Positions 51,419 through 59,727 of a DNA stretch of 64,000 bases are shown here, piece by piece. The stretch is from Bartonella sp. DGB1. Lineage in GTDB: Bacteria; Pseudomonadota; Alphaproteobacteria; Rhizobiales; Rhizobiaceae. The stretch covers positions 682,001 to 746,000 of the forward strand of contig NZ_CP166769.1 of assembly GCF_041345015.1 (NCBI RefSeq). Direction: 5' to 3'. Every line of letters starts with the position of its first letter. Within the stretch, counting starts at the first letter, position 1. The translations under genes and the position numbers were made by a program. Below the pieces are notes generated by a model. It was not told the origin of the DNA. It saw only the letters and a list, made by a program, of their open reading frames with translations, and made no database searches.

Positions 51419-52480
51419 ATGATTAATTATTTTGAGCAAAAACATAAAATTTGTTGGTCCTCTATTTTTGTTGGTGTAATATCTGCTATTATTTTAACTT
51501 TGATTATATCTATGTTTCTTTATTTGCTTGGTTGGGAAATAGGGGGTATTATGGAATCTAATTCAAATAATAGACCTGCTTTTTTTATAACTTGGACTAT
51601 GATTTTAGTAATTATTATTGCTATGGCCGTAGGAGGTTGGATTTCAGGTCATTTCGCTAATTATAGTGGAGCGTTACATGGATTTTTAACTTGGGCTATT
51701 TTGTCAATAATTGCTATATTGTCGATTTATTATTTTTTTAATAGAGTGTCAAATAATGGAAATAATTCACCTTATTTTATGATGCAAAGTAGTTTAACTG
51801 AGAATAAAGAAAAATCAGATATACCTCAACTTATTGATGGTAAATTTAATGATATTATCAATGAGTTATATAAAGATATTAATAAACTTTTAGGTAATAT
51901 TAATTTACATTTTTTACAACCAGATAAATTAGAGAGTTTGGTTAATCAGACTCAACAAACTATTAACCAAGCTTGGAGTGATATTTATATTTATCCTGCA
52001 CAAAAGAAAAAAATCATTGATTATCTGATTAATAACTTGCAGCAATCTAAACTCACTTTAAATAATCTTCAATCTTTTGATCAGGAAAAAGTTATTGATA
52101 TTTTAGTTAAAAATGGTTTTAATTCTGATAAAGCAAAAGATGCAGTTACAAAAGCGGCGGACGCTTATAAAACAGTGTTACAATTTTTAGAAGAAAAAAT
52201 AGAAGATACTACCAAAACTATTAAAAATAATGGGGAAAAAGCAACTTTTTCTCCAAAATATAATTATTCACTTAATAGTTGGGGTATAGGAGAAGATAAT
52301 TCTGATTCTTATGATATGAATGACGCTTCTTCATTATGGCGATTTATTATCGGTTTAATAATTGGTGGTTTATTGTCTATTTTATTTGGCTTTTTAGGAG
52401 CTCAGTTTAATTGTCGGTATTGTTGTTATCTCAATGATACGAAAAGAATGAGATCTATAAATAAAGATAAGAATAAATAA
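51419..52480 (+). CDS. Conserved membrane protein of unknown function
   Basis: 353 residues. Three N-terminal membrane segments (about 15-39, 58-75, 84-105) contain the Gly-rich VGGWISGHFANYSGALHGFLTW. A polar, partly helical middle (about 115-300) lies between them and a fourth segment (about 305-328, RFIIGLIIGGLLSILFGFLGAQ). The VGGWxxG...GALHGxLTW pattern recurs in alphaproteobacterial membrane proteins, some labelled 'PhnA-like'. The plan suggests a large periplasmic loop. Function unknown. Confidence 0.75.
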   Translation: MINYFEQKHKICWSSIFVGVISAIILTLIISMFLYLLGWEIGGIMESNSNNRPAFFITWTMILVIIIAMAVGGWISGHFANYSGALHGFLTWAILSIIAILSIYYFFNRVSNNGNNSPYFMMQSSLTENKEKSDIPQLIDGKFNDIINELYKDINKLLGNINLHFLQPDKLESLVNQTQQTINQAWSDIYIYPAQKKKIIDYLINNLQQSKLTLNNLQSFDQEKVIDILVKNGFNSDKAKDAVTKAADAYKTVLQFLEEKIEDTTKTIKNNGEKATFSPKYNYSLNSWGIGEDNSDSYDMNDASSLWRFIIGLIIGGLLSILFGFLGAQFNCRYCCYLNDTKRMRSINKDKNK

Positions 52481-52516
52481 AGGATATTTAAAAGGATATT
52501 TAAAAGGATATTTAAG
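52481..52516 (+). repeat. Three 12-bp repeats, each with a Shine-Dalgarno core
   Basis: AGGATATTTAAA occurs in perfect tandem at 52481-52492 and 52493-52504, then AGGATATTTAAG at 52505-52516. The array starts right after the previous gene's stop and ends at the next ATG. The third AGGA is 8 bases from the start and is the likely working site; the others sit 20 and 32 bases away. Confidence 0.95.
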
Positions 52517-52669
52517 ATGTATTTAGTTTTTATGTCGATTTTCTTTACAGTGGTTTCTACTATGTTTTGGCCACCTAAAGTAAGTTATGTGTTATGGTGG
52601 CTCTCATTATTAACCGTTGTAGTGGTTTATTGTTTTCATGCAACCTCGTCTTTGAATTTGAATTTTTAG
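52517..52669 (+). CDS. DUF5993-like small membrane protein, 50 residues
   Basis: A short gene from ATG 52517 to TAG 52669. It has two hydrophobic helices (LVFMSIFFTVVSTMFW and VLWWLSLLTVVVVYCF) and ends HATSSLNLNF. DUF5993-family proteins have, as I recall, the same size, plan and a C-terminal HAT-x-x-L-N motif, and often sit next to dsbB, as here (9 bases upstream). A DsbB partner or accessory role is inferred from context only. Confidence 0.8.
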   Translation: MYLVFMSIFFTVVSTMFWPPKVSYVLWWLSLLTVVVVYCFHATSSLNLNF

Positions 52670-52678
52670 GATAATATT

Positions 52679-53278
52679 ATGGTAAGAGAAAAAAAAGATT
52701 CCCATAAAATTGATATACAATTTTTATTTAATATATTAGGTTTGGCAAGCGTAGTATTTATATTAATTGTTGCTTTTTATTTGCAGTTCGTACGAGGAGA
52801 GCTTCCTTGTCCATTGTGTTTATTGCAAAGAGCTGGTTTCGCTTTAATAGGCGTCGGGCTGTTAATGAATATACGTTATGGCATAAGTTTATCTCATTAT
52901 GCAATGAGCATTTTAGGTGCCTTAGCGGCCGCTGGTACTGCTTTACGACAAATAGCACTGCATGTTAATGATGATGGCTTTGGTCAGGTCTTTATTAACA
53001 ATTGGCATTATTATACTTGGAGTTTTGTTCTAGCAGTTATTGCAATGATAGCTATATGTTTAGTTATGATGTTACCTTGTTTTGAGGATAGAAGACATAT
53101 TTCTAAAAGAATGTTAAGAGTAGGGGCCGTAGTTGCATCTATATTCTTTCTAGTAGTATTATTAAATTTTGTTTTCACTATATTTCAGTGTAAATTAGGT
53201 CTTTGTCCTCCTGACAGTAAACATTATGAATTATTTAGTTCAGTTGGTAAGAATTTTTTAGTAAAAATTCTAGCTTAA
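52679..53278 (+). CDS. dsbB: Disulfide bond formation protein B
   Basis: An inner-membrane quinone reductase that reoxidises DsbA. 199 residues, about four membrane helices, with the quinone-linked Cys pair in ELPCPLCLLQRAGF; the second reactive region is likely QCKLGLCPP near residue 180, unlike the E. coli layout. AGGA precedes ATG 52679. Followed by a hairpin terminator. Confidence 0.9.
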   Translation: MVREKKDSHKIDIQFLFNILGLASVVFILIVAFYLQFVRGELPCPLCLLQRAGFALIGVGLLMNIRYGISLSHYAMSILGALAAAGTALRQIALHVNDDGFGQVFINNWHYYTWSFVLAVIAMIAICLVMMLPCFEDRRHISKRMLRVGAVVASIFFLVVLLNFVFTIFQCKLGLCPPDSKHYELFSSVGKNFLVKILA

Positions 53279-53282
53279 TTAA

Positions 53283-53322
53283 TTTCAAGCCTTATTTAAT
53301 ATAAAATTAATAAGGCTTGAAA
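53283..53322. terminator. Terminator hairpin between dsbB and hfq
   Basis: A perfect 14-bp stem pairs 53283-53296 (TTTCAAGCCTTATT) with 53309-53322. It begins 5 bases after the dsbB stop, with an A-run on the + strand after it. It probably ends the dsbB transcript before hfq. Confidence 0.7.
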
Positions 53323-53385
53323 AAAAGATTTTTCAAAGTTATTATAGTTCCATAATATTAATGAACGCAATAAGGATTAATAAAA

Positions 53386-53625
53386 ATGATAGTACGTTCA
53401 AATGTTTTACAAGAGGAATTTCTAACATCATTGCAACAAAATAAAATCTCTTTAACTATTTTTTTAGTTAATGGAGTAAAATTGACAGGGCTTATCTCTG
53501 CCTTTGATACTCATTGTGTTATGTTAACTCGTGATAAACATAAACAATTAGTTTATAAGCATGCTATATCTACTATTATGCCAGATTCTAATTTTAATCT
53601 GGACCTTGAAGCTAAAGTAACTTAA
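53386..53625 (+). CDS. hfq: RNA chaperone Hfq
   Basis: A hexameric Sm-like protein that pairs small RNAs with mRNAs. 79 residues with Sm1 [23 protein letters not shown]-type sequence and Sm2 [12 protein letters not shown] (the usual KHA). [26 protein letters not shown] replaces the common FLNALRK lead. hflX follows after 13 bases, the standard alphaproteobacterial pair; ntrX and ntrY, often upstream, are not here. Confidence 0.95.
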   Translation: MIVRSNVLQEEFLTSLQQNKISLTIFLVNGVKLTGLISAFDTHCVMLTRDKHKQLVYKHAISTIMPDSNFNLDLEAKVT

Positions 53626-53638
53626 AGGGTAATATAAT

Positions 53639-55000
53639 TTGTCTAATGAATTGCCTACCGTAGCTATGGTATTGGTTCCAGTACCAAAAGATAATCAGAT
53701 TGCTTCCTCATCCAGAATAATAAGATCTAGTGAGGCTTTATTAGAAGAAGCTTTAGGCTTGGCTAGGGCAATTGATTTAAATGTAGTTTTTAGTCAAGTT
53801 TTTTCTGTTTCGCAAATAAAATCAGCTACTTTATTTGGAATAGGTAAAATTGACGAAATTGAACAAAAAATATTAGAGTTAGATGTTGATCTTGTTATAG
53901 TAGATTTTTCTCTTACGCCGATACAGCAGCGTAATTTAGAAAAAGCTTGGAAATGTAAAGTTATTGATAGGACTGGGCTTATTCTTGAAATATTTGGTCG
54001 TAGGGCTAATACTAAAGAGTCTACTCTACAGGTAGAATTGGCGCATCTTAATTATCAAAAAAGTCGATTAGTACGTAGCTGGACACATTTAGAGCGTCAA
54101 AGAGGTGGGGCTGGCTTTTTAGGTGGTCCTGGCGAAACACAGATAGAGACAGATAGAAGACTAATACAAAAGCGTATAATAAAATTAAAAAAAGAATTAC
54201 AGCAAGTTGTTAAACATCGAGAACTACATAGAAAATATAGAAAAAAATCGAATTATCCAATTATCTCTTTAGTTGGTTATACTAATGCTGGTAAATCTAC
54301 TTTATTCAATTTATTGTCTAATTCTAAGGTAATAGCTAAAGATATGTTATTTGCAACTTTGTCTCCTGCTTTACGAGAAATTCAGTTGCCTCACGGAACT
54401 AAAGCTATATTATCAGATACCGTTGGTTTTATCTCTAACTTACCTCCACAATTAATAATTGCTTTTAGAGCAACATTAGAGGAGGTAGTAGAGGCGGACA
54501 TTATTTTGCATGTACGTGATATTTCAGACCCTGATAATGCACTGCAGGCAAAAGATGTATATTCCATCTTAGAAGAATTAAAACCTAAGTCACTAAAAAA
54601 TCATAATCTTATCGAGGTATGGAATAAGAGTGATTTATTATCTTCCTCTGAAGAGGAGTCATGTAAAAATTTATCTAATAGTTCTAATTTAGAATATCCA
54701 ACTTTTTTAATTTCAGCAGAAACTGGTAATGGAATAGATAAGTTATTAAATTATCTTGAAAATGAAATATCAGGGGAATTAGAAACATATAAAATTACTT
54801 TAGATGTTAATAATGGAAAGATTTTTGCTTTTATTCACACCTATGCTAGTAAAATAAAAGAAGAAATTAGCGATAAGTCAAAAAATAATATCACTGTAAT
54901 TTTTACAATGCATAAAGAAAAATACGAGCTATTGTCTAAAATGTTAAATGATAAAGAAAAGAATAAGGATAACAAAAATCTGTATTTAAACAGTGGCTGA
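53639..55000 (+). CDS. hflX: GTPase HflX
   Basis: A ribosome-binding GTPase that splits stalled 70S ribosomes. 453 residues. An N-terminal glycine-rich HflX domain (RRANTKESTLQVELAHLNYQKSRLV, GGAGFLGGPGETQIETDRR) is followed by the G domain: G1 GYTNAGKST at about 213, G3 SDTVGFI, G4 NKSD, then a C-terminal domain. The start is TTG 53639 after AGGG; no better ATG fits the family N-terminus. Confidence 0.95.
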   Translation: MSNELPTVAMVLVPVPKDNQIASSSRIIRSSEALLEEALGLARAIDLNVVFSQVFSVSQIKSATLFGIGKIDEIEQKILELDVDLVIVDFSLTPIQQRNLEKAWKCKVIDRTGLILEIFGRRANTKESTLQVELAHLNYQKSRLVRSWTHLERQRGGAGFLGGPGETQIETDRRLIQKRIIKLKKELQQVVKHRELHRKYRKKSNYPIISLVGYTNAGKSTLFNLLSNSKVIAKDMLFATLSPALREIQLPHGTKAILSDTVGFISNLPPQLIIAFRATLEEVVEADIILHVRDISDPDNALQAKDVYSILEELKPKSLKNHNLIEVWNKSDLLSSSEEESCKNLSNSSNLEYPTFLISAETGNGIDKLLNYLENEISGELETYKITLDVNNGKIFAFIHTYASKIKEEISDKSKNNITVIFTMHKEKYELLSKMLNDKEKNKDNKNLYLNSG

Positions 55001-55609
55001 CTATATAAAAATTTGCTAGATGACTGATATAATATATTTACTAAAATTAACGTCTATAAAGATAGTTTTAAAAAAAACAAATTTTTAATTAAAATATAGA
55101 TAATAAAGCCAACAATATCGCAACAATAAAAAATTTGTCATATTACCGCAATTTTAATATATAAACGTATTTAAAAAGCTTCTAAATCTTTCCTTTTCAA
55201 TTAGTGTCTATTTTATAGTGGCCTCTTAATTAAGAGCTGATGAAATTAATGGTAAAACCTATACAAAAGATAATATTTTGGTAATTCTAAAGAGTATCTA
55301 AGGTTTTAACTCCTCTATAAATAGTATTTTACATGTTGTATTTACTATTTGTCAGTATTGTCAGATTAGGTAGCTATGATATTCGTTTATAGCTTTTGGT
55401 TATTTATTTTTTTCTTTTCCAAAACTTTTGGTAAGGAAACAATTTATAATATCAAGGGGCGTTTATGTATCTGGAAATACTAAAGATTGCTATATTGAAA
55501 ATTAGATATAGCAATCATGGCTTGTCAAATAATCCACAAAGTGTTGCAAAAAATAGAATATCATCTTGCAGCACTTTGCTGTCATATTAAAAGTTAAGCA
55601 GCTAAATTA
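55001..55609. other. Non-coding/decayed spacer with two hairpins
   Basis: No intact gene. A plus-strand fragment near 55240-55305 reads ADEINGKTYTKDNILVILKSI before a stop and looks like an old coding remnant of unknown origin. Perfect or near-perfect inverted repeats lie at 55486-55515 (10-bp arms) and 55537-55578 (13-bp arms, one G-U). The second is 31 bases past the 3' end of the small gene at 55610-55783 and may terminate it. Confidence 0.6.
55537..55578 (-). terminator. Hairpin after the small secreted-protein gene
   Basis: 13-base arms at 55537-55549 (CAAAGTGTTGCAA) and 55566-55578 pair with one G-U around a 16-base loop. It lies downstream of the 55610-55783 gene on its strand. Confidence 0.5.
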
Positions 55610-55783
55610 TTAGCTCATACATGCGTAATAAGCTTCTAGTTGTCCTAATATAAGATATATCTCGCATCTTGGTCTTTTATCCCAAGCATCACCTACATCA
55701 GTGTATAATTGGATAGCCTGAACCCCAGGTGTTATTAGTGTGAATAAGGAGAAGGCTAGAATTAAACATTTTAATTTTTTCAT
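55610..55783 (-). CDS. Small secreted protein, 57 residues, unknown function
   Basis: ATG 55783 follows GGAG with a good gap, so it is preferred to an in-frame ATG at 55795. The first 23 residues (MKKLKCLILAFSLFTLITPG and VQA) form a standard signal peptide with AxA-like cleavage. The short mature part IQLYTDVGDAWDKRPRCEIY plus LILGQLEAYYACMS has two Cys that could pair. No family recognised. It is flanked by hairpins on both sides, which suggests its own transcription unit. Confidence 0.6.
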   Translation of the reverse strand: MKKLKCLILAFSLFTLITPGVQAIQLYTDVGDAWDKRPRCEIYLILGQLEAYYACMS

Positions 55784-55831
55784 AATAAGCTCCATAATTT
55801 TTCTTATGTTAATGATATATCAAATAATTAG

Positions 55832-55870
55832 TGCTGACAATATGTAATATTTTGTTACATATTGTCAGCA
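55832..55870. terminator. Long perfect hairpin, 16-bp arms
   Basis: Arms 55832-55847 and 55855-55870 (TGCTGACAATATGTAA and complement) pair perfectly around TATTTTG. It lies upstream of the 55783 start on the minus strand and 387 bases before the PhnA gene. No + strand gene ends here, so it may be a remnant terminator or a mobile inverted-repeat element. Confidence 0.5.
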
Positions 55871-56256
55871 TGATTTATCTTTGGATATTATCACATTTAT
55901 ATCATTAAGCATCTTGTGTCTGCGGGTTCGTGAAAACTTAAATATTGTAAATTCAGCAAGCATCTATAAATTTTGTTTGGTATTTATGAAGCATTATTTC
56001 AATAAATTTTAGTAGAATTAACTAATTACGTCATGTTTAAGAATATCAAATTTATTTTTTGCATAATTTTATATTTAATATATGTTATAAACTTAGATGT
56101 GAGAAAGCGTATAAGCTAACAATATTTATTAATCTTAATCGTAATAATTAAATTACTTAATTTATTATTTATTGGATATCGCTCTGCTTTATTAATTGAT
56201 AATATTTGATATTTTATGTTATATAGTGGAAGTTTATTAATTTTAGAAAGTTTATT
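55871..56256. other. AT-rich spacer
   Basis: No supported gene. A 28-codon frame from ATG 56033 to TAA 56119 encodes a hydrophobic segment but has no ribosome site. The 10-mer AAGTTTATTA/AAGTTTATTAT repeats just before the PhnA start (56231-56257). Confidence 0.5.
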
Positions 56257-56595
56257 ATGAAACAATTACCGCCATGCCCAGAATGTAATTCTGCATATGT
56301 ATATGAAAATAATTTATTATTAATTTGCCCAGAATGTGCATACGAATGGGTAGAAAAAGTTGAAGAAAAGGAAGTTAATTTTATAAAAGATGCGAATGGT
56401 AACATCTTAAATGACGGTGATAATGTTATAGTAATAAAAGATCTTAAAATTAAAGGGTCTTCATCTGTAGTTAAAGTTGGGACTAAAGTTAAAAATATAC
56501 GTTTGGTAGATTCTGATCATGATATAGATTGTAAAATTCCTGGTATTGGACAAATGGGCCTAAAATCAGAATTTGTAAAAAAAATAATAGAATAA
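56257..56595 (+). CDS. yjdM: PhnA/YjdM zinc-ribbon protein
   Basis: 112 residues. An N-terminal zinc ribbon ([14 protein letters not shown] and [10 protein letters not shown]) is followed by the PhnA domain with [38 protein letters not shown] and the C-terminal [12 protein letters not shown]. The family was once linked to phosphonate use, but its true role is unsettled. Complete and of normal length despite lying in a decayed region. Confidence 0.93.
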   Translation: MKQLPPCPECNSAYVYENNLLLICPECAYEWVEKVEEKEVNFIKDANGNILNDGDNVIVIKDLKIKGSSSVVKVGTKVKNIRLVDSDHDIDCKIPGIGQMGLKSEFVKKIIE

Positions 56596-56712
56596 TATAT
56601 TTATCACCTTCTGTTATTTAACTAAACTGACCTTTGTTAAATTATTTAAATTTAGGTATAGATCTTATCTTGGTTCTTATTGTTACGAGAATAGTTAAGA
56701 TGCTTATTTAAT

Positions 56713-57597
56713 ATGGTGAATATGTTGATTGTATTACCTTTCTTATATTTATTATTTGGTTTTATTCTAGGTAAATTAAAGTTAGATATAAAAAATCAAG
56801 CATCAGTTTTATTAACGAATGTAATAATACCTTTTGTGATTATATATAACATTTCTACTAATTTTTATAATATGAGTGTTATAATTATAATTGCTGTTAT
56901 TATAACATTGGTTATGTTTGCTATTTCTAGAATTTTTACTAATGATCCAATAAAGAACATAACTTTTTGTTATTATAATTTAGGTTGGTTGGGGGTGCCT
57001 CTAAGTCATGCATTTTTTGGTGAAACAGCTGCGTTAATCGCTTTGGCCGCTTATATTGGTAATTCTATTATTGGAATTAGTTTAACTTCGCTTATTTTTT
57101 CTACTAACTCTTTGAATTGGAAGAAAATTTTATTTATGCCCTCAATTATAGCTATTGCAATAGGCATCATTTTTATACCTATCAATAGCATTATAGAGCA
57201 TTATTTATTATCTTTTTATAATTTATCAGCATTTTTAATGAGCCTTATGGGTATGGGTATATTAGGAATGTGGTTATCACAGTCTAAAATTACTTTAAAT
57301 CAATTAAAAGATGAGTTTTTCTATGCGTTATTACACATATTTTGTTTATTCGTTATAATTTCAATAATGGTTTATGTTATATATAATATCGCATATCCGC
57401 AGATTAGTAATTATATTTATGCACTATATTTCTTAGCTTTACTTCCTCCTGCAGCTAATATTGTTGTCTTAGAAACATATTATTTAAAAACAGGAAAGTC
57501 TGCTACTTCAATAGCTTGTGGAACCATAAACAGCCTAATGTTTATTTTTATATATATGGTAGTAATAAACTCTGTCTTTTTTAAATATTTTGTTTAA
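56713..57597 (+). CDS. AEC-family transporter
   Basis: A membrane carrier of 294 residues with about ten hydrophobic helices. The N-terminal half has LLFGFILGKLKLDIKNQASVLLTNVIIPFVI, and the second half ALLHIFCLFVIISIMVYVI and LPPAANIVVLETYYLKTGKSATSIACG, in keeping with auxin-efflux-carrier-like bacterial transporters. Substrates in bacteria include malonate or other organic acids. The substrate here cannot be read from sequence. Confidence 0.85.
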   Translation: MVNMLIVLPFLYLLFGFILGKLKLDIKNQASVLLTNVIIPFVIIYNISTNFYNMSVIIIIAVIITLVMFAISRIFTNDPIKNITFCYYNLGWLGVPLSHAFFGETAALIALAAYIGNSIIGISLTSLIFSTNSLNWKKILFMPSIIAIAIGIIFIPINSIIEHYLLSFYNLSAFLMSLMGMGILGMWLSQSKITLNQLKDEFFYALLHIFCLFVIISIMVYVIYNIAYPQISNYIYALYFLALLPPAANIVVLETYYLKTGKSATSIACGTINSLMFIFIYMVVINSVFFKYFV

Positions 57598-58424
57598 CTT
57601 TGTTGAATAATTCCAAATATCAGATAAATAACCTATATCCCTCACTAACAAATCTATAACGCGTTGAATCTATAGACCCTAGTACCTTTAGAGTTAATAT
57701 GATGTATGAGTAATACTTTTTAATACGTAATTCTTGTAAAGTTAGTTTTGCTGAGTCTTAATTAAAGTATTTTGCGCAGTGATTTATTTATCTTGTTTTA
57801 TTAAATTAGAATTTTTTCTGATCTATTTTGAAAATTAATATAAGAGTTAAAACATTATAAATACTATCACCATATTAGGGTAAATGGAGCAGGGTATCTC
57901 TGTGTCACTGGAGAAGCACCCGCGAAATTCAATAAATAGAACTGCGAGGACTAATAAAAGCATTAGCATTAATTCCTGCAGCTTTTAAACACTGCTTTTG
58001 TTCTCTAGATAAAAAGTTGTAAGCATTTTGTTTATGTCACGCCAATATAGCATATTGTCTTGATATTTTTTATTAGCTAAATGATGGTTAATGCTCTAAT
58101 TAGTTAAAGTAAATTGTTAAAGCAAAGATCTGTCAGTAGATATTAAACTACTAGGAATAGATATTTTTATAGCCTTTCGTTAGTAAATTTTTTAAAGGCT
58201 TGACTTAACTCCTATTAATTATATGAGTTAAGTCAAAATATTTCATAAAATTAGGGGTAAACAAATATATAAAATAACAGCTATTTTTCATTAGCACACA
58301 AAATTATCCAGAATCTCGAACGCTGCAATATAAAATCTAGATTTTTTTAACCGTGGATATAATTAAAGGGGTGCAGAGCTTAGTTTCAATTGAATTGTCT
58401 TTTAAAGATTAAGCAGATATAAAA
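57598..58424. other. Decayed region with a coding remnant and a hairpin
   Basis: No intact gene in 827 bases. On the minus strand, 58030-57929 reads HKQNAYNFLSREQKQCLKAAGINANAF and ISPRSSIY before TGA, with a stop and frame breaks upstream. It looks like a true protein fragment, with a slight likeness to C-terminal parts of phage Mu gpI-type proteins. The patch 57886-57924 is richer in G and C than its surroundings. A perfect 12-bp hairpin lies at 58200-58236. Confidence 0.55.
58200..58236. terminator. Hairpin in gene-poor region
   Basis: Perfect 12-base arms, 58200-58211 (TTGACTTAACTC) and 58225-58236, around a 13-base loop. No intact gene ends at it on the + strand. On the minus strand it lies about 190 bases after the small lipoprotein gene. 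Confidence 0.45.
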
Positions 58425-58625
58425 TTAATTCCAATTACATATTATTTTTCCGTACTCATTATGTGTTAACAATTGTTTCGCTAGATGATCACTAATATAA
58501 TTAATATCTTGCTCAGTAATATATATAGGTTGCCAACCGATACAATAATCATTGTCGGCTACTGACATACAAGAAGGTAAAGTAAAAATTAGAAATAAAC
58601 AAATAATAGATAAAAGTTTATGCAT
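58425..58625 (-). CDS. Small prophage-type lipoprotein, 66 residues
   Basis: Signal MHKLLSIICLFLIFTLPSC with a lipobox-like LPSC, then YCIGWQPIYITEQDINYISD and HLAKQLLTHNEYGKIICNWN. The pattern C-x-W-x-PI(Y)-x4-D, followed by HNE and a final Cys, is common in small lipoproteins of prophage lysis regions (Rz1-like or unnamed), as I recall. No other phage gene is intact nearby, so it is probably a survivor of a decayed prophage. No clear ribosome site is visible before ATG 58625. Confidence 0.6.
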   Translation of the reverse strand: MHKLLSIICLFLIFTLPSCMSVADNDYCIGWQPIYITEQDINYISDHLAKQLLTHNEYGKIICNWN

Positions 58626-59496
58626 GATAATATTTCATTATAAAAAACGTTAATTATGGGGATCGCTGTCCAGGAAATTTAAGATAAGCAAGTTTTAAAT
58701 TAAACGTCAAATATTTAGTTTAATTATATAATATGTATAGGCATTACATCATTATAATAATAAAGAGATTAATTAATCTATATCAAGTTATTTAAATTAT
58801 TAAAAACAGATTAGAAAGTAAAATATTAGATTATTTCAAACGAATGATGTGAGGAATTATCTTATAACATATATAATAATATATCGATTAATTACCAAAT
58901 TATATTAAATTTAATAAAAATGTCAATATTTTGATCTTTTTATTAAATTATTCCAAGAAATTTACCATATTTAAAATAAATATAATATTTTTAAAGAAAG
59001 CGGTAATTTTCATGGATTGGCTGTATATAGCAATTATTTTATTTAAATTGTTAATTTATTAATCAATAAAAATTCATTAGAGAAAACAATAATTTAACTA
59101 TAAGCAAAAAATCTAAAAAGGATAATTTTATAATTAAAGCTTAGAAAATTTAACTCATTGCTTGTAAGATCAGTTAAGTTTTCCAAAAAATTTTTTATAG
59201 AAATTAAGTTTAAAATTAGAATTAAGTTTAGAGATAGAATTCTTATTTAATAATCCTAAGAGTCAAATAATCAGCTTAGCTTAAGTAAGGCGCACCATCT
59301 AGCTATAAATTCTCTTTTTATTAAAAAAGTTCCATAATATATATTATGCAACAATTTTAATAGAAAGGTGTGGTTTTTCTATTAAAAATATCCTATTCAT
59401 AAATTAATCCTAGAAAATTTTTTATATATTATATACTATATTATATATTCGTGAATCTTTTGTGTGAAATGCTAAAAATCCATTGAGGCGGTATTA
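58626..59496. other. AT-rich spacer with one hairpin
   Basis: No supported gene in 871 bases of very AT-rich DNA. ATG 59012 opens a 16-codon hydrophobic frame (MDWLYIAIILFKLLIY) after AAAGCGG, too short to judge. A 12-bp perfect inverted repeat lies at 59355-59366 and 59376-59387, around a G-rich loop. Confidence 0.5.
59355..59387. terminator. Hairpin in gene-poor region
   Basis: Arms TTTTAATAGAAA (59355-59366) and its complement (59376-59387) enclose AGGTGTGGT-type loop sequence. No intact gene lies just before it on either strand. Confidence 0.4.
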
Positions 59497-59559
59497 ATGA
59501 GGTTATCATTTTGGGATTTTTTAATTATAGCTATATTAATTCTTATTTTAGCGCATTAA
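59497..59559 (+). CDS. Possible 20-residue membrane peptide
   Basis: ATG 59497 follows GAGG (59485-59488) at a proper distance. The frame reads MRLSFWDFLIIAILILILAH and ends TAA. It is a single hydrophobic helix like small oxidase or transporter subunits or type I toxins, but I recognise no family. The next frame starts 10 bases after its stop with its own AAAGG, giving an operon-like pair. Confidence 0.3.
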   Translation: MRLSFWDFLIIAILILILAH

Positions 59560-59568
59560 AGGTTTATT

Positions 59569-59727
59569 ATGAAAAAAGGTTTTATTTAGGAAATTATTGT
59601 ATTTTTCCTTTGTTTAATTGTATATACAGAATTATATAAAGTTGATTTTTATACTTATTTTTATAGTGTTAAATATAAAATAATTTTAAATGATTATATA
59701 ACTTTAACTCCACCTAGAGAAAAATAG
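59569..59727 (+). pseudogene. Small membrane ORF interrupted by an amber codon
   Basis: ATG 59569 follows AAAGG. Codon 7 is TAG (59587-59589), after which the same frame stays open for 45 codons: EIIVFFLCLIVYTELYKVDF, then YTYFYSVKYKIILNDYITLT and PPREK before TAG. No later ATG, GTG or TTG restarts it near the amber. It was probably a small membrane protein lost by one base change (TGG to TAG would do). Family unknown. Confidence 0.45.

Noticed and set aside
56033-56119. 28-residue hydrophobic ORF
   Set aside because: It has no ribosome site; short AT-rich hydrophobic frames are expected by chance in this DNA.
57880-57990. tRNA-like or structured RNA in the GC-richer patch
   Set aside because: No T-loop, acceptor stem or cloverleaf could be formed on either strand.
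57929-58036. TGA read as Trp in the HKQNAYNFL fragment
   Set aside because: hflX, lolC and nuoN end in TGA at their normal lengths, so TGA is a stop here and the fragment is a pseudogene.
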